From assembly GCA_023251515.1 (NCBI GenBank), contig JAHEYQ010000051.1, positions 1-32,932 on the forward strand: DNA of 32,932 bases. The letters are read 5' to 3'. Shown here in pieces: positions 24,837 to 32,812 of this stretch. Within the stretch, counting starts at the first letter, position 1. The number at the start of each line of letters is the position of its first letter. The position numbers and the translations under genes were made by a program. The notes beneath the pieces were generated by a model that was not told the origin of the DNA, did no database searches, and worked only from the letters and a program-made list of their open reading frames with translations. Source of the stretch: Bacteroidales bacterium. GTDB lineage: Bacteria; Bacteroidota; Bacteroidia; Bacteroidales; JACABE01.

Positions 24837-26054
24837 ATGAAGAAAATACTTTTATCTTTTGTATTAATAGCAATTGTAATTACAACCAAAGCACAATGGG
24901 CTGTACAAACCAGTGGTAAAACCAATGATTTCTACTCTGTTTATTTTATTGATGCCAACAATGGATTTGTAGTAGGTGATGATGACGGAATGGGTAGTGG
25001 AGGAATGATTCTAAAAACAACCAACGGAGGAAGCACCTGGACACCACAAGTTAGCAATACTTATTCCATTTTAAATGCAGTTCATTTTACCGATTTAAAC
25101 ACAGGTTATATTGTTGGCGGTTCGGGTTTAATACTTAAAACAACCAATGGTGGTAGCACATGGACACCACAAACCAGCAATGTAAGTGGCAATTTAAAAT
25201 CAATTTGTTTCCCAAATGCCACAACAGCCTTTGTAGTTGGTAGCGGTGGAATAATCTTAAAATCAACTAATTCAGGATCAACATGGACAACACTTAATAG
25301 TGGAAGAACCAATCTGCTTAAATCAGTATATTTTGTTAATACTACAACTGGCTATGCTGTTGGCGATTCAGCTACCATTTTAAAAACAACAAACGGTGGC
25401 ATCTCGTGGACTGCACAGAATAGTGGAATTACCGGAATGTTTAAAAATCTTAATGCAGTGTATTTTACTGATGTAAATACTGGTTATGCTGTTGGACAAA
25501 GCGGAAAAATTATTAAAACTACCAATGGCGGAACTACCTGGACAGCACAAACAACCAGCGTTACAAACGATATTTTCTCAATTAAGTTTGTTGATGCCAA
25601 TACAGGCTATGCAGTTGGCTGGACCAAAGTTCTGAAAACCACAAACGGTGGCACTAACTGGACAGTTCAAAGTAGTGGCATTTCAGGAACTTATGATAAC
25701 CTAAATTCAGTATTTTTTCTTAATACCAATTTAGGTTTTACTGTTGGGCTTAAAGGTAGAATTTTGAAAACTACAAATGGAGGCGTTACAGGTTTTGAAC
25801 AAAATATAAAAGAAGTTCAATTGGATATTTTTCCTAATCCAACTACTGATGAAATTACAGTAAATATTGATAATAAAGAAAATTCAGTACTTACTTTGAA
25901 TATTTACAATACAATAGGTGCATTAGTAAAACAATTGCAATTGTCAGAAAATCAGCAAAAGATTAATGTTCAGGATTTGAACAATGGTGTTTATATGATT
26001 GAAATCAAATCGAAAACATTATTAGCAAAAAAGAAATTGATTATTCAAAAGTAA
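24837..26054 (+). CDS. YCF48/BNR-like beta-propeller protein with T9SS sorting domain
   Basis: A 405-residue secreted protein. The signal peptide is about 1-20 (ending TTKAQ). Residues 21-318 form seven propeller-like repeats, each with a strand such as VYFxDxNTGYAVG, then ILKTTNGGxTWTxQ; the third is divergent (STNSGSTW) and the last is cut short (TTNGGVTG). The final 75 or so residues are a T9SS type A sorting domain (IFPNPTTDEITVNI, LNIYNTIGALVKQ, LNNGVYMIEIKSK). Such proteins resemble the YCF48 photosystem assembly factor only in fold; here the role is likely surface binding. It is monocistronic, with its own promoter and terminator. Confidence 0.9.
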   Translation: MKKILLSFVLIAIVITTKAQWAVQTSGKTNDFYSVYFIDANNGFVVGDDDGMGSGGMILKTTNGGSTWTPQVSNTYSILNAVHFTDLNTGYIVGGSGLILKTTNGGSTWTPQTSNVSGNLKSICFPNATTAFVVGSGGIILKSTNSGSTWTTLNSGRTNLLKSVYFVNTTTGYAVGDSATILKTTNGGISWTAQNSGITGMFKNLNAVYFTDVNTGYAVGQSGKIIKTTNGGTTWTAQTTSVTNDIFSIKFVDANTGYAVGWTKVLKTTNGGTNWTVQSSGISGTYDNLNSVFFLNTNLGFTVGLKGRILKTTNGGVTGFEQNIKEVQLDIFPNPTTDEITVNIDNKENSVLTLNIYNTIGALVKQLQLSENQQKINVQDLNNGVYMIEIKSKTLLAKKKLIIQK

Positions 26055-26113
26055 AACTTTATATATTTTATGGGTTTCCATTAAATTTATAAAAGATTTA
26101 TATTTAATAAACG

Positions 26114-26162
26114 AACAGAGGCTAAGGATTCATTTTATTCCATTAGCCTCTGTTTGTTTTTT
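26114..26162 (+). terminator. Rho-independent terminator after the propeller gene
   Basis: AACAGAGGCTAA (26114-26125) pairs perfectly with TTAGCCTCTGTT (26143-26154). A 17-nt loop separates the arms, and a T tract follows. Confidence 0.88.
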
Positions 26163-26254
26163 AAACGTTTAGTTTAATGTGATATCAAAGTTCTTTTACA
26201 TGAAATTGTTGATAAAAAAAATAAATACATTATCCATTTTTATTTTAGATTGTT

Positions 26255-26262
26255 TAGATTTG
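26255..26262 (+). promoter_or_regulatory. -7 box (TAGATTTG) for the acyl-CoA ligase gene
   Basis: TAGATTTG is an exact consensus match 33 bp before the ATG at 26296, giving a leader of about 28 nt. Confidence 0.5.
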
Positions 26263-26295
26263 TACGTTTTACTAAAAAATGAATGACAAGCATAT

Positions 26296-28062
26296 ATGGA
26301 AATAATCAGAATCTTCGATTTATTAACCCATTACAAAGATAAATATAGTTGGAAAACAGATGTAATTGCAGGTAAAATTAACGGGCAATGGGTTACATAC
26401 AACATTGATGATTATATTGAAAATGCAAATTTAATTAGCTATGGATTATTGGCACATGGGATTATGCCCGGCGATAAAATAGCAATTATCAGCAGTAATC
26501 GTCCTGAATGGAATCTGATTGATATGGGAATATTGCAAATAGGTGCAATACCGGTTCCTATTTATCCCACCATCAGCGAATCGGATTATAATTATATTTT
26601 GAATCATGCAGAAGTAAAATTAGTTTTTGTTGAAGGAGAAGAGTTGTTGAGGAAAATTGAACATATTTTACCCGAAATTCCGTCAATAAAAGATATTTAT
26701 ACTTTTAAAGACAGGCAAAGGTTTAGTCATTTGCAGCAATTATTTGATTTGGGTAAAGAAAACCAAAGCCCACAATTGGTTAATCAATTGAAATCTCAAA
26801 TTAAAACCAATGATATTGCTACCATTATTTATACATCCGGTACAACAGGCAATCCCAAAGGGGTTATGCTTTCACATGCCAATATCATCAGTAATTTCAA
26901 AGCTTTTTCGCATATTCCGCCTATTGGTTCCGAAGGCAGAGCTTTGAGTTATCTTCCTTTGTGCCATGTTTACGAACGTATCCTTAATTATATGTATCAA
27001 TATCTGGGTATTTCTATATATTATGCCGAAAATTTGGGTACAATATCTGAAAATATAAAAGAATTGCAACCCAATATATTAGGAACAGTACCGCGATTGC
27101 TCGAAAAAGTATATGACAAAATTATGAATACAGGTCGTAAACAGAAATGGTTGAAACGTCAGGTGTTTTTATGGGCTGTGGGTGTTGGAATGAAATATGA
27201 ATTGGGGAATAAAAATGACATTATTTACAATTTAAAACTTTCAATAGCCGATAAATTGGTTTTTGTGAAATGGCGTGAAGCTTTGGGTGGTAATTTTAAA
27301 GTAATTGTATCGGGTGGTGCTGCATTGCAACCCCGTTTGGCAAGAATTTTTACTGCTGCCGGCATTCCGGTTTTGGAAGGTTATGGTTTAACAGAAACAT
27401 CACCTGTAATTGCTGTTAATACTTTTGATAAACACGGACGGAAATTCGGAACTGTTGGACCTGTTTTGCCCGGTACCAAAGTAAAAATTGCCGACGATGG
27501 CGAAGTTCTTTGCCTGGGTCCCGGTGTGATGATGGGATATTATAAAGAACCAGAACTAACAAAAGAAGCCATTGATGATGAGGGTTGGTTTCATACAGGT
27601 GATACAGGGATTATAGAACCCGAAGGTCAGCTGCGATTGAATGGCAGAAAAAAATCTATATTTAAAACTTCGGGAGGCAAATATGTGAATCCCGAAATGC
27701 TTGAAACCAAATTCAAAGAATCTCCTTTTATTGATAATATTGTGGTATTGGGCGAAAACCAGAAATTTGCGGCTGCCCTTATTGTTCCTGATTTTGGTTT
27801 TCTGAAGTCTTGGTGCGAAAAGAAAGATTTACCTTTTACTACGAATGAAGAAATGGTAAAGGATTCTACAATCCGTAAACGCTTTCTGAAAGAAATAAAT
27901 AAATACAACCGTTTTTTTGGCGATACCGAACAACTTAAAAAGTTTGATCTGATTGATTTTGAATGGACTATTCAAACCGGTGAACTTACTCCTACATTAA
28001 AACTTAAACGCAATATTATTAATCTGAAATACAAAGAACGGATTGAAGAACTTTTTAATTAA
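26296..28062 (+). CDS. Long-chain fatty acid-CoA ligase (AMP-binding)
   Basis: An ANL-superfamily enzyme that activates fatty acids via acyl-adenylate to acyl-CoA. The 588 residues hold the phosphate-binding loop IIYTSGTTGNPKGVMLSH (about 177-194), the LSYLPLCHVYER segment typical of long-chain ligases, GYGLTETSPV (362-371), the ATP-ribose Asp in GWFHTGDTG (D436), and NGRKKSIFKTSGGKYVNPE (R451 onward). The catalytic lysine region near the end is LTPTLKLKRN. The type resembles the FadD15/bubblegum-like ligases common in Bacteroidota. It could serve membrane lipid recycling or fatty acid uptake. It stands alone between its own promoter and a bidirectional terminator. Confidence 0.93.
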   Translation: MEIIRIFDLLTHYKDKYSWKTDVIAGKINGQWVTYNIDDYIENANLISYGLLAHGIMPGDKIAIISSNRPEWNLIDMGILQIGAIPVPIYPTISESDYNYILNHAEVKLVFVEGEELLRKIEHILPEIPSIKDIYTFKDRQRFSHLQQLFDLGKENQSPQLVNQLKSQIKTNDIATIIYTSGTTGNPKGVMLSHANIISNFKAFSHIPPIGSEGRALSYLPLCHVYERILNYMYQYLGISIYYAENLGTISENIKELQPNILGTVPRLLEKVYDKIMNTGRKQKWLKRQVFLWAVGVGMKYELGNKNDIIYNLKLSIADKLVFVKWREALGGNFKVIVSGGAALQPRLARIFTAAGIPVLEGYGLTETSPVIAVNTFDKHGRKFGTVGPVLPGTKVKIADDGEVLCLGPGVMMGYYKEPELTKEAIDDEGWFHTGDTGIIEPEGQLRLNGRKKSIFKTSGGKYVNPEMLETKFKESPFIDNIVVLGENQKFAAALIVPDFGFLKSWCEKKDLPFTTNEEMVKDSTIRKRFLKEINKYNRFFGDTEQLKKFDLIDFEWTIQTGELTPTLKLKRNIINLKYKERIEELFN

Positions 28063-28065
28063 AGC

Positions 28066-28094
28066 AAAAGGGCTGGAATCAATCCAGCCCTTTT
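28066..28094. terminator. Bidirectional terminator between acyl-CoA ligase and MFS genes
   Basis: GGGCTGGA (28070-28077) pairs with TCCAGCCC (28083-28090) around ATCAA, flanked by AAAA and TTTT. It serves the two convergent transcripts. Confidence 0.9.
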
Positions 28095-28126
28095 ATTTTG
28101 TATTAATATTGAATAAACTTTTCTGA

Positions 28127-29290
28127 TTAATTGCTGGTTTTCTTTTCTTTCATGTTAAACATGGCTAAAAACAATAAATATACAGCACAAATTACCAGTA
28201 CAAACATACTTGATGTAAGGCTGATGTTTTCTTTTATAAAACCCATGATGAAAGGAATTAATGCACCTCCCGATACTGCCATTATCATCAATCCTGAAAT
28301 TTCATTTGAACGTGTGGGGTATTTTTCTACTGCCAATGAAAAGATAAGCGGGAAGATATTGGCACAACCCAAACCAATAATGAATATAACAACCAATGCA
28401 CTCATTTCGCTTGGTACAAATAATAGTGCCAATATTGAGATTAATCCCAGTACAGAACTCCAGAATAAAAACTTGCGCGACGACAACATTGTCAGCATTA
28501 AAGCACCTGCAAATGTGCCCAGCATTTTGCCAAAGAAATATACGCTTCTTCCTTTTTCGGCAAATTCAGCTGCTGATGCAAACTTCTCTGTTAAAAAGTC
28601 TTTTGATATAAAATTGATGCCAACATCAATACCAACTACCAGAAAAATCCCTAAAACCATCCATGCTATATAGCTGTTGCCAAGTAATTTGAATGATGAT
28701 GCGAAAGTAGCTCTTTGTTCGGTGTTTTTACTTTCATCTATTTTGATAAAATAAAGCCAAACTACTGCTATTAATGAAACAATTCCGAATACAAGAAATA
28801 TTAGTTTCCAATCGCCGAATGCACTTGCCATATAAGCAGCTACAAACGGTGCACACATTGAGCCTACTGCCTTTATAAATTGTGAGAAACTCAGAAAACT
28901 TGAGGCTTTTTCGCCCGATACTACATCTACCAAAAGCGGATTGGCCGAAACCTGTACGATGGTATTTCCGATTCCCAAAAATGCAAAACCGATTAATAAG
29001 GTGGTTAAATTGAAATTAAAATAAGGTAAAAATAATCCGATGGAAGTTATAATCATGCCAATATTCAGTATATTGCGTTTCCCAAATCTGTCCTGAAGGG
29101 TTCCTACTGATACAGAAAGTATAAAAAACCAGATAAATACTGCAAATGGAATAATTCCTTTTATGGTATCGCTAAATACAAGTTCATCTTTTGCCCTGTC
29201 GGATGCAATTCCTATTAAATCGCAAAAACTCATTACAAAGAACGACATGAGTACGGGCAATACAAAAGCAAGGTTAATTTTTTTTGTCAT
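28127..29290 (-). CDS. FucP-type sugar MFS transporter
   Basis: A 387-residue inner-membrane carrier of the major facilitator superfamily with about twelve hydrophobic segments. The loop GTLQDRFGKRNIL after the second segment matches the MFS signature between TM2 and TM3. The wording FCDLIGIASDRAKDEL near the start and GLGCANIFPLIFSLAVEKYPTRSNEISGLMIMAVSGGALIPFIMG near the end fits the fucose/glucose/NagP-type sugar:H+ symporters of Bacteroidota. It starts 15 bp after the ROK kinase stop, so both genes are probably on one minus-strand transcript with transport coupled to phosphorylation. The sugar cannot be told from sequence alone; mannose or glucose is suggested by the neighbours. Confidence 0.9.
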   Translation of the reverse strand: MTKKINLAFVLPVLMSFFVMSFCDLIGIASDRAKDELVFSDTIKGIIPFAVFIWFFILSVSVGTLQDRFGKRNILNIGMIITSIGLFLPYFNFNLTTLLIGFAFLGIGNTIVQVSANPLLVDVVSGEKASSFLSFSQFIKAVGSMCAPFVAAYMASAFGDWKLIFLVFGIVSLIAVVWLYFIKIDESKNTEQRATFASSFKLLGNSYIAWMVLGIFLVVGIDVGINFISKDFLTEKFASAAEFAEKGRSVYFFGKMLGTFAGALMLTMLSSRKFLFWSSVLGLISILALLFVPSEMSALVVIFIIGLGCANIFPLIFSLAVEKYPTRSNEISGLMIMAVSGGALIPFIMGFIKENISLTSSMFVLVICAVYLLFLAMFNMKEKKTSN

Positions 29291-29305
29291 AATATTGATT
29301 TTTAA

Positions 29306-30247
29306 TTACATTTTCGATAATAGATTTTTGATGCTTTCGTAATATTCATCTTCTATAAGTCGGGAAGCACCAACTATGGCTGCTGTTTCCATTAATTCTG
29401 ATAAATATATCTTTGCATTTATTTGGTTATCGGCTAATTTCTGACTCAGATATTTTCCGAACAGATTATAAGCTCCTGAGATATTGCCTCCGATAACAAT
29501 ACTTTGTGCTTCGAATTTCTTTATCCATGGACTTAAAAATTCACCCATGTTATTGCCATATTCTGTAAATATATCCAAAGCTATTTGGTCGTTTTTATTG
29601 GCCAGATCGGCTATTTCTTTAGCTCCTGACAATTGTATGCCGGTTTTTTTTGCATAAGTATTTACTATCCATCGGGTGGTAAACAAATTGTCGGCAATAT
29701 CTCCATTGAATGCAACATGCCACAAACATCCTGATTTAGCTACTTTTTCGCCTTCGAGTATGGGTATTCCATTGTCGATATAGGCCGAACCAAAACCTGT
29801 TCCCAAGGTAAGGGCTATCATTTTTTCGTGGTCTTTGGCTTTGCCTATCCACGATTCGGCTATGGCAAATGCGGTGGCATCGTTGATAAACCTGATTTTA
29901 ATATGATTGGCTAAGGATAATCTGTTTTTTATTTCCGATACGATGTTGTAGTTGTATAGGTTTTCGTATTTTTCTACTTCTTTGGTAAATTTGGCAATTC
30001 CGTTATAATAATCGAACGGGCCGGGCATAGCAAATCCGATACCTTCCAGTGTATTGATATCGATATTTGAAATGGTTTTTTCTAAGGTTGTGGTCCAGCT
30101 TTTGAATATTTCTTCTGCTGATGCTTTGTTGTTTACTTTTCCTTCGGCTATGGTATTTTTGAGTATCTCGTTTTTATTGAGATCGATAGCTGCTGATGTA
30201 ATATGTTGTCCTCCTATGTCTGTGCCAATAGCAATCCTTTGATTCAT
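29306..30247 (-). CDS. ROK-family sugar kinase
   Basis: An ROK (repressor, ORF, kinase) family hexokinase, most likely acting on glucose or mannose. From the ATG at 30247 it has 313 residues. Visible motifs are the phosphate-1 loop AIGTDIGGQHITSAAID, GIGFAMPGPFDYYNG, the catalytic Asp in FINDATAFA (D123), and ALTLGTGFGSAYIDNG. The usual ROK zinc motif CxCGxxGC is missing; the region reads SGCLWHVAFNGD instead. There is no N-terminal helix-turn-helix, so it is a kinase and not a repressor. An upstream in-frame ATG at 30280 is rejected because it lies inside the -7 box. It is first in the unit with the MFS gene and divergent from the isomerase fusion. Confidence 0.88.
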   Translation of the reverse strand: MNQRIAIGTDIGGQHITSAAIDLNKNEILKNTIAEGKVNNKASAEEIFKSWTTTLEKTISNIDINTLEGIGFAMPGPFDYYNGIAKFTKEVEKYENLYNYNIVSEIKNRLSLANHIKIRFINDATAFAIAESWIGKAKDHEKMIALTLGTGFGSAYIDNGIPILEGEKVAKSGCLWHVAFNGDIADNLFTTRWIVNTYAKKTGIQLSGAKEIADLANKNDQIALDIFTEYGNNMGEFLSPWIKKFEAQSIVIGGNISGAYNLFGKYLSQKLADNQINAKIYLSELMETAAIVGASRLIEDEYYESIKNLLSKM

Positions 30248-30277
30248 TGATAAATAATAATTAATGTAAAATGGTAT

Positions 30278-30285
30278 CAAAGATA
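30278..30285 (-). promoter_or_regulatory. -7 box (TATCTTTG, minus strand) for the ROK-MFS unit
   Basis: The reverse complement reads TATCTTTG. Transcription would begin near 30272, leaving about 25 nt before the ATG at 30247. The longer start at 30280 would fall inside this box. Confidence 0.55.
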
Positions 30286-30289
30286 GTTA

Positions 30290-30297
30290 TATTTTTG
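30290..30297 (+). promoter_or_regulatory. -7 box (TATTTTTG) for the isomerase fusion gene
   Basis: TATTTTTG is an exact match 20 bp before the ATG at 30318. It lies only 4 bp from the divergent ROK box, so polymerase cannot occupy both at once. Confidence 0.55.
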
Positions 30298-30317
30298 CAT
30301 TTTAAAACCATGTAACA

Positions 30318-32087
30318 ATGAATTTTACACGTTTTTCTGACTTAAATTACGATAAATTTCCATATATTTCTGTAAGTGCTTATGAAAAAGACTGTTGGAA
30401 CGGGTGGAATTCTGTCATTTCTTATTTAAACCGATATAGTTTTGCTTTAAATAAAAAAAAGCTTGTAGTGGTGGCTGAATTTTATACGGGTGTATCTGAT
30501 GTTGTTTTTGATTATTTAAAACATAATTTCTATAATGATTATTGCTTTTCGGCGGCTGATGTAATGAAAACACAGGAGGAAATAGATAAGCTTATTTACC
30601 CCGACGTAACCGATGATGAATTGTTTGGTTTTATGACACAGCTCGAAATGAATGATTTCTTTGATGAAAAGAAATTACTTGCCATGAAGGCTGCTATCGG
30701 AAATATTAAAAGCGGTATTGTGTTGGTGATGGGTTGTGGTGCTTCTTTGATAGCTGATGCCGATTTGCTTTTGTATTTTGATATGCCTCGCTGGGAAGCT
30801 CAGTTGCGTTTCAGGCGAAATGAAGCGGGTAATTTGGGTGCTGATAATAAGGAAGAAAGAGCTTCGTTGCAGTATAAGCGTGCTTATTTTGTCGATTGGA
30901 GGGTTTGCGACCGACTGAAGAAAAAGCTGATGAAACGTTGGGATTTTGTTTTTGATACGGTGGATAATGATATGCCAAAAATGGTGAGTGCCAATTTGTA
31001 TTTTGCTGCATTGGAAAAAGCTGTTCATCAACCATTCAGGGTAGTGCCATTTTTCGATCCCGGTCCTTGGGGCGGGCAATGGATGAAGGAGGTTTGCGAT
31101 TTGGATAAGGATGTGGATAATTATGCCTGGTGTTTTGATTGTGTGCCCGAAGAAAACAGTTTGTTGCTAAAGGTAGGGGAAGTGTTGTTCGAAACGCCGT
31201 CGGTAAATCTGGTGTTTTGGGCTCCGCAGGCTTTGTTGGGAAAGGAAGTTTTTATGAAGTTTGGCGATGAATTTCCGATACGGTTCGATTTTTTGGATAC
31301 CATGCAGGGCGGAAATCTGAGTTTGCAGGTGCATCCGCTGAAACAATATATTAAACAAAAGTTTGGGATGCAATATACTCAGGACGAGAGTTATTATATA
31401 CTCGATGCGGGTGATGATGCTTGTGTGTATCTGGGTTTGAAAGAAGGTGTAAATCCTGAAGAGATGATAGATGCCCTTAAGCTTTCGCAGAAAACTGCAT
31501 GTTTTGATGCTGAACTTTATGTAGAGAAATGGCAAGCACGCCGACATGATCATTTTCTGATACCTGCCGGAACGGTGCATTGTTCGGGTGCCAATACCAT
31601 GGTTCTCGAAATTAGTGCTACTCCTTATATATTTACTTTTAAGCTTTGGGACTGGAATCGATTGGGGCTCGATGGCAGACCCCGCCCCATAAATATTGAT
31701 CATGGTAAGCAGGTAATACAATGGGACAGAACTACGCAATGGACCAAAAACAATCTGATTAATCAGATAACTTTGGTGGGCGAAGGCGATAACTGGACTG
31801 AGGAAAAAACCGGATTGCACGAGTTGGAGTTTATCGAATCGAGGCGCCATTGGTTTTCGGCTAAGGTTAATCATTACAACAATGCTGGTGTTAATGTGCT
31901 TAATCTGGTAGAAGGTTCGGAAGCCATTGTAGAAAGTCCCGATAATATGTTTGAACCTTTTATCGTACACTATGCCGAAACTTTTATAATACCAGCTACC
32001 ATTAAAAAATATAGCATCCGTCCGCACGGAACAAGCGAAGGAAAGCTTTGTGCAACCATAAAAACTTATGTAAGATTAGACACATAA
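30318..32087 (+). CDS. Class I mannose-6-phosphate isomerase with N-terminal degenerate kinase-like domain
   Basis: A 589-residue fusion. The C-terminal part (about 245-589) is a type I phosphomannose isomerase that interconverts mannose-6-phosphate and fructose-6-phosphate. The zinc ligands are Q337 and H339 (LSLQVHP), E357 (TQDESYYIL) and H421 (AGTVHCSG), followed by ATPYIFTFKLWDWNR and GRPRPINIDHG. The N-terminal part (about 1-240) resembles a P-loop nucleoside/uridine kinase: KLVVVAEFYTGVSDVVFDYL sits where a Walker A loop should be, but the GxGK(S/T) residues are missing; a later GIVLVMGCGASLIADADLLLYFD strand and basic RFRRNEAG region also fit. The kinase half is thus probably inactive and regulatory or structural. 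It is divergent from the ROK kinase and MFS transporter, suggesting one hexose pathway. Similar long isomerases occur in Bacteroides. Confidence 0.88.
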   Translation: MNFTRFSDLNYDKFPYISVSAYEKDCWNGWNSVISYLNRYSFALNKKKLVVVAEFYTGVSDVVFDYLKHNFYNDYCFSAADVMKTQEEIDKLIYPDVTDDELFGFMTQLEMNDFFDEKKLLAMKAAIGNIKSGIVLVMGCGASLIADADLLLYFDMPRWEAQLRFRRNEAGNLGADNKEERASLQYKRAYFVDWRVCDRLKKKLMKRWDFVFDTVDNDMPKMVSANLYFAALEKAVHQPFRVVPFFDPGPWGGQWMKEVCDLDKDVDNYAWCFDCVPEENSLLLKVGEVLFETPSVNLVFWAPQALLGKEVFMKFGDEFPIRFDFLDTMQGGNLSLQVHPLKQYIKQKFGMQYTQDESYYILDAGDDACVYLGLKEGVNPEEMIDALKLSQKTACFDAELYVEKWQARRHDHFLIPAGTVHCSGANTMVLEISATPYIFTFKLWDWNRLGLDGRPRPINIDHGKQVIQWDRTTQWTKNNLINQITLVGEGDNWTEEKTGLHELEFIESRRHWFSAKVNHYNNAGVNVLNLVEGSEAIVESPDNMFEPFIVHYAETFIIPATIKKYSIRPHGTSEGKLCATIKTYVRLDT

Positions 32088-32112
32088 GCTTTGCTATTAT
32101 AAAAATAATTAT

Positions 32113-32120
32113 TATTTTTG
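32113..32120 (+). promoter_or_regulatory. -7 box (TATTTTTG) for the 123-residue protein
   Basis: TATTTTTG is an exact consensus match 28 bp before the ATG at 32149, so this small gene probably has its own transcript. Confidence 0.5.
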
Positions 32121-32148
32121 TAATAAAATACTATAAAAATTCTTAAAT

Positions 32149-32520
32149 ATGGGAGTAGATGTTAAATACTGTGAAGAACTAAATTATGTAGAAATTATTT
32201 ATAATGGTAATGTGGCAAAGGATGATTTAATAGCAGCTTTCGAAACTTCATTTGAAACAGCAACCAAAAACAATACTCAACGTTATCTGGCAGATTGCAC
32301 AAATCTTACCGGTGGGCATTCGGTTTTCGATTTATATAGTCTGATAGGTTTGTTTCAGCAATACAAAGTTCCGCATACTATAAGAGAAGCAATTATTTTG
32401 CCCGAACTGGATAAAATGAAAGAGAATGTAGCGTTTTACGAAACCGCTGCAGAAAATAGAGGATATATAGTAAAGCTTTTCAGAACCAAATACGAAGCCC
32501 TGCTTTGGCTTAGTAAATGA
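32149..32520 (+). CDS. Small conserved-type protein, possibly STAS/SpoIIAA-like fold
   Basis: I do not recognise this 123-residue protein with certainty. It opens with a strand pair VDVKYCEELNYVEIIYNGNVAKDDLIAAFETSFETA, then RYLADCTNLTGGHSVFDLYSLIGLF, VPHTIREAIILPE, and a helix plus strand NVAFYETAAENRGYIVKLFRTKYEALLWL. Alternating strands and helices, with an Asp before the second helix and the ending EALLWL, fit the SpoIIAA/STAS-like proteins of about 120-130 residues found singly in many bacteria. It has no signal peptide or membrane segment. It has its own -7 box; a hairpin terminator follows only after 170 bp. Confidence 0.7.
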   Translation: MGVDVKYCEELNYVEIIYNGNVAKDDLIAAFETSFETATKNNTQRYLADCTNLTGGHSVFDLYSLIGLFQQYKVPHTIREAIILPELDKMKENVAFYETAAENRGYIVKLFRTKYEALLWLSK

Positions 32521-32548
32521 TTAAATGATTAAATGAATAATTGAATAT

Positions 32549-32653
32549 TTGCCCGTAGGGCAATAACCAAAAAGCCTTTATATATATGCCCTACTGACAA
32601 TAATATCATTCATCTTCAATTTATTTCTATAGATATTAATGCCCTAAAGGGCA
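32549..32653. repeat. Cluster of GCCC/GGGC palindromes
   Basis: Three related motifs lie in gene-free DNA: TTGCCCGTAGGGCAA (32549-32563), TGCCCTAC (32587-32594) and TGCCCTAAAGGGCA (32640-32653). The first and third are self-complementary, and GTAGGGCA (32555-32562) can also pair with TGCCCTAC, allowing alternative folds. They resemble short interspersed palindromes seen between genes of Bacteroidota. The whole stretch 32521-32844 holds no gene. Confidence 0.6.
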
Positions 32654-32691
32654 AGCCTAATAATTTGTCAATAAAAATATAGACTTTATCA

Positions 32692-32725
32692 ACCCCTTGG
32701 GTGCGTTAGCTCCCGAGGGGTTTTT
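32692..32725 (+). terminator. Hairpin terminator in the 3' intergenic region
   Basis: ACCCCTTGGG (32692-32701) pairs with CCCGAGGGGT (32712-32721), including one G-U pair, around a 10-nt loop; TTTTTG follows. It could end the transcript of the 123-residue protein. Confidence 0.8.
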
Positions 32726-32812
32726 GTGTAAAATTGATGATGGAAAATGGAAAATGTAAAATGTTTTTGAAGACCTAAGACCGAAGAGAGAGAAAATATA
32801 GCAACGAAGCAC

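Noticed and set aside
28131..28673. Long open frame (180 codons) on the plus strand opposite the MFS gene
   Set aside because: It is a low-complexity antisense reading of membrane-protein codons, has no promoter, and the minus strand carries a clear transporter.
30248..30280. N-terminal extension of the ROK kinase from the ATG at 30280
   Set aside because: That codon overlaps the -7 box and the extra residues are not part of the ROK fold.
31167..32027. 286-codon minus-strand frame opposite the isomerase fusion
   Set aside because: It is antisense to a well-supported enzyme with conserved metal ligands; its translation shows no recognisable domain.
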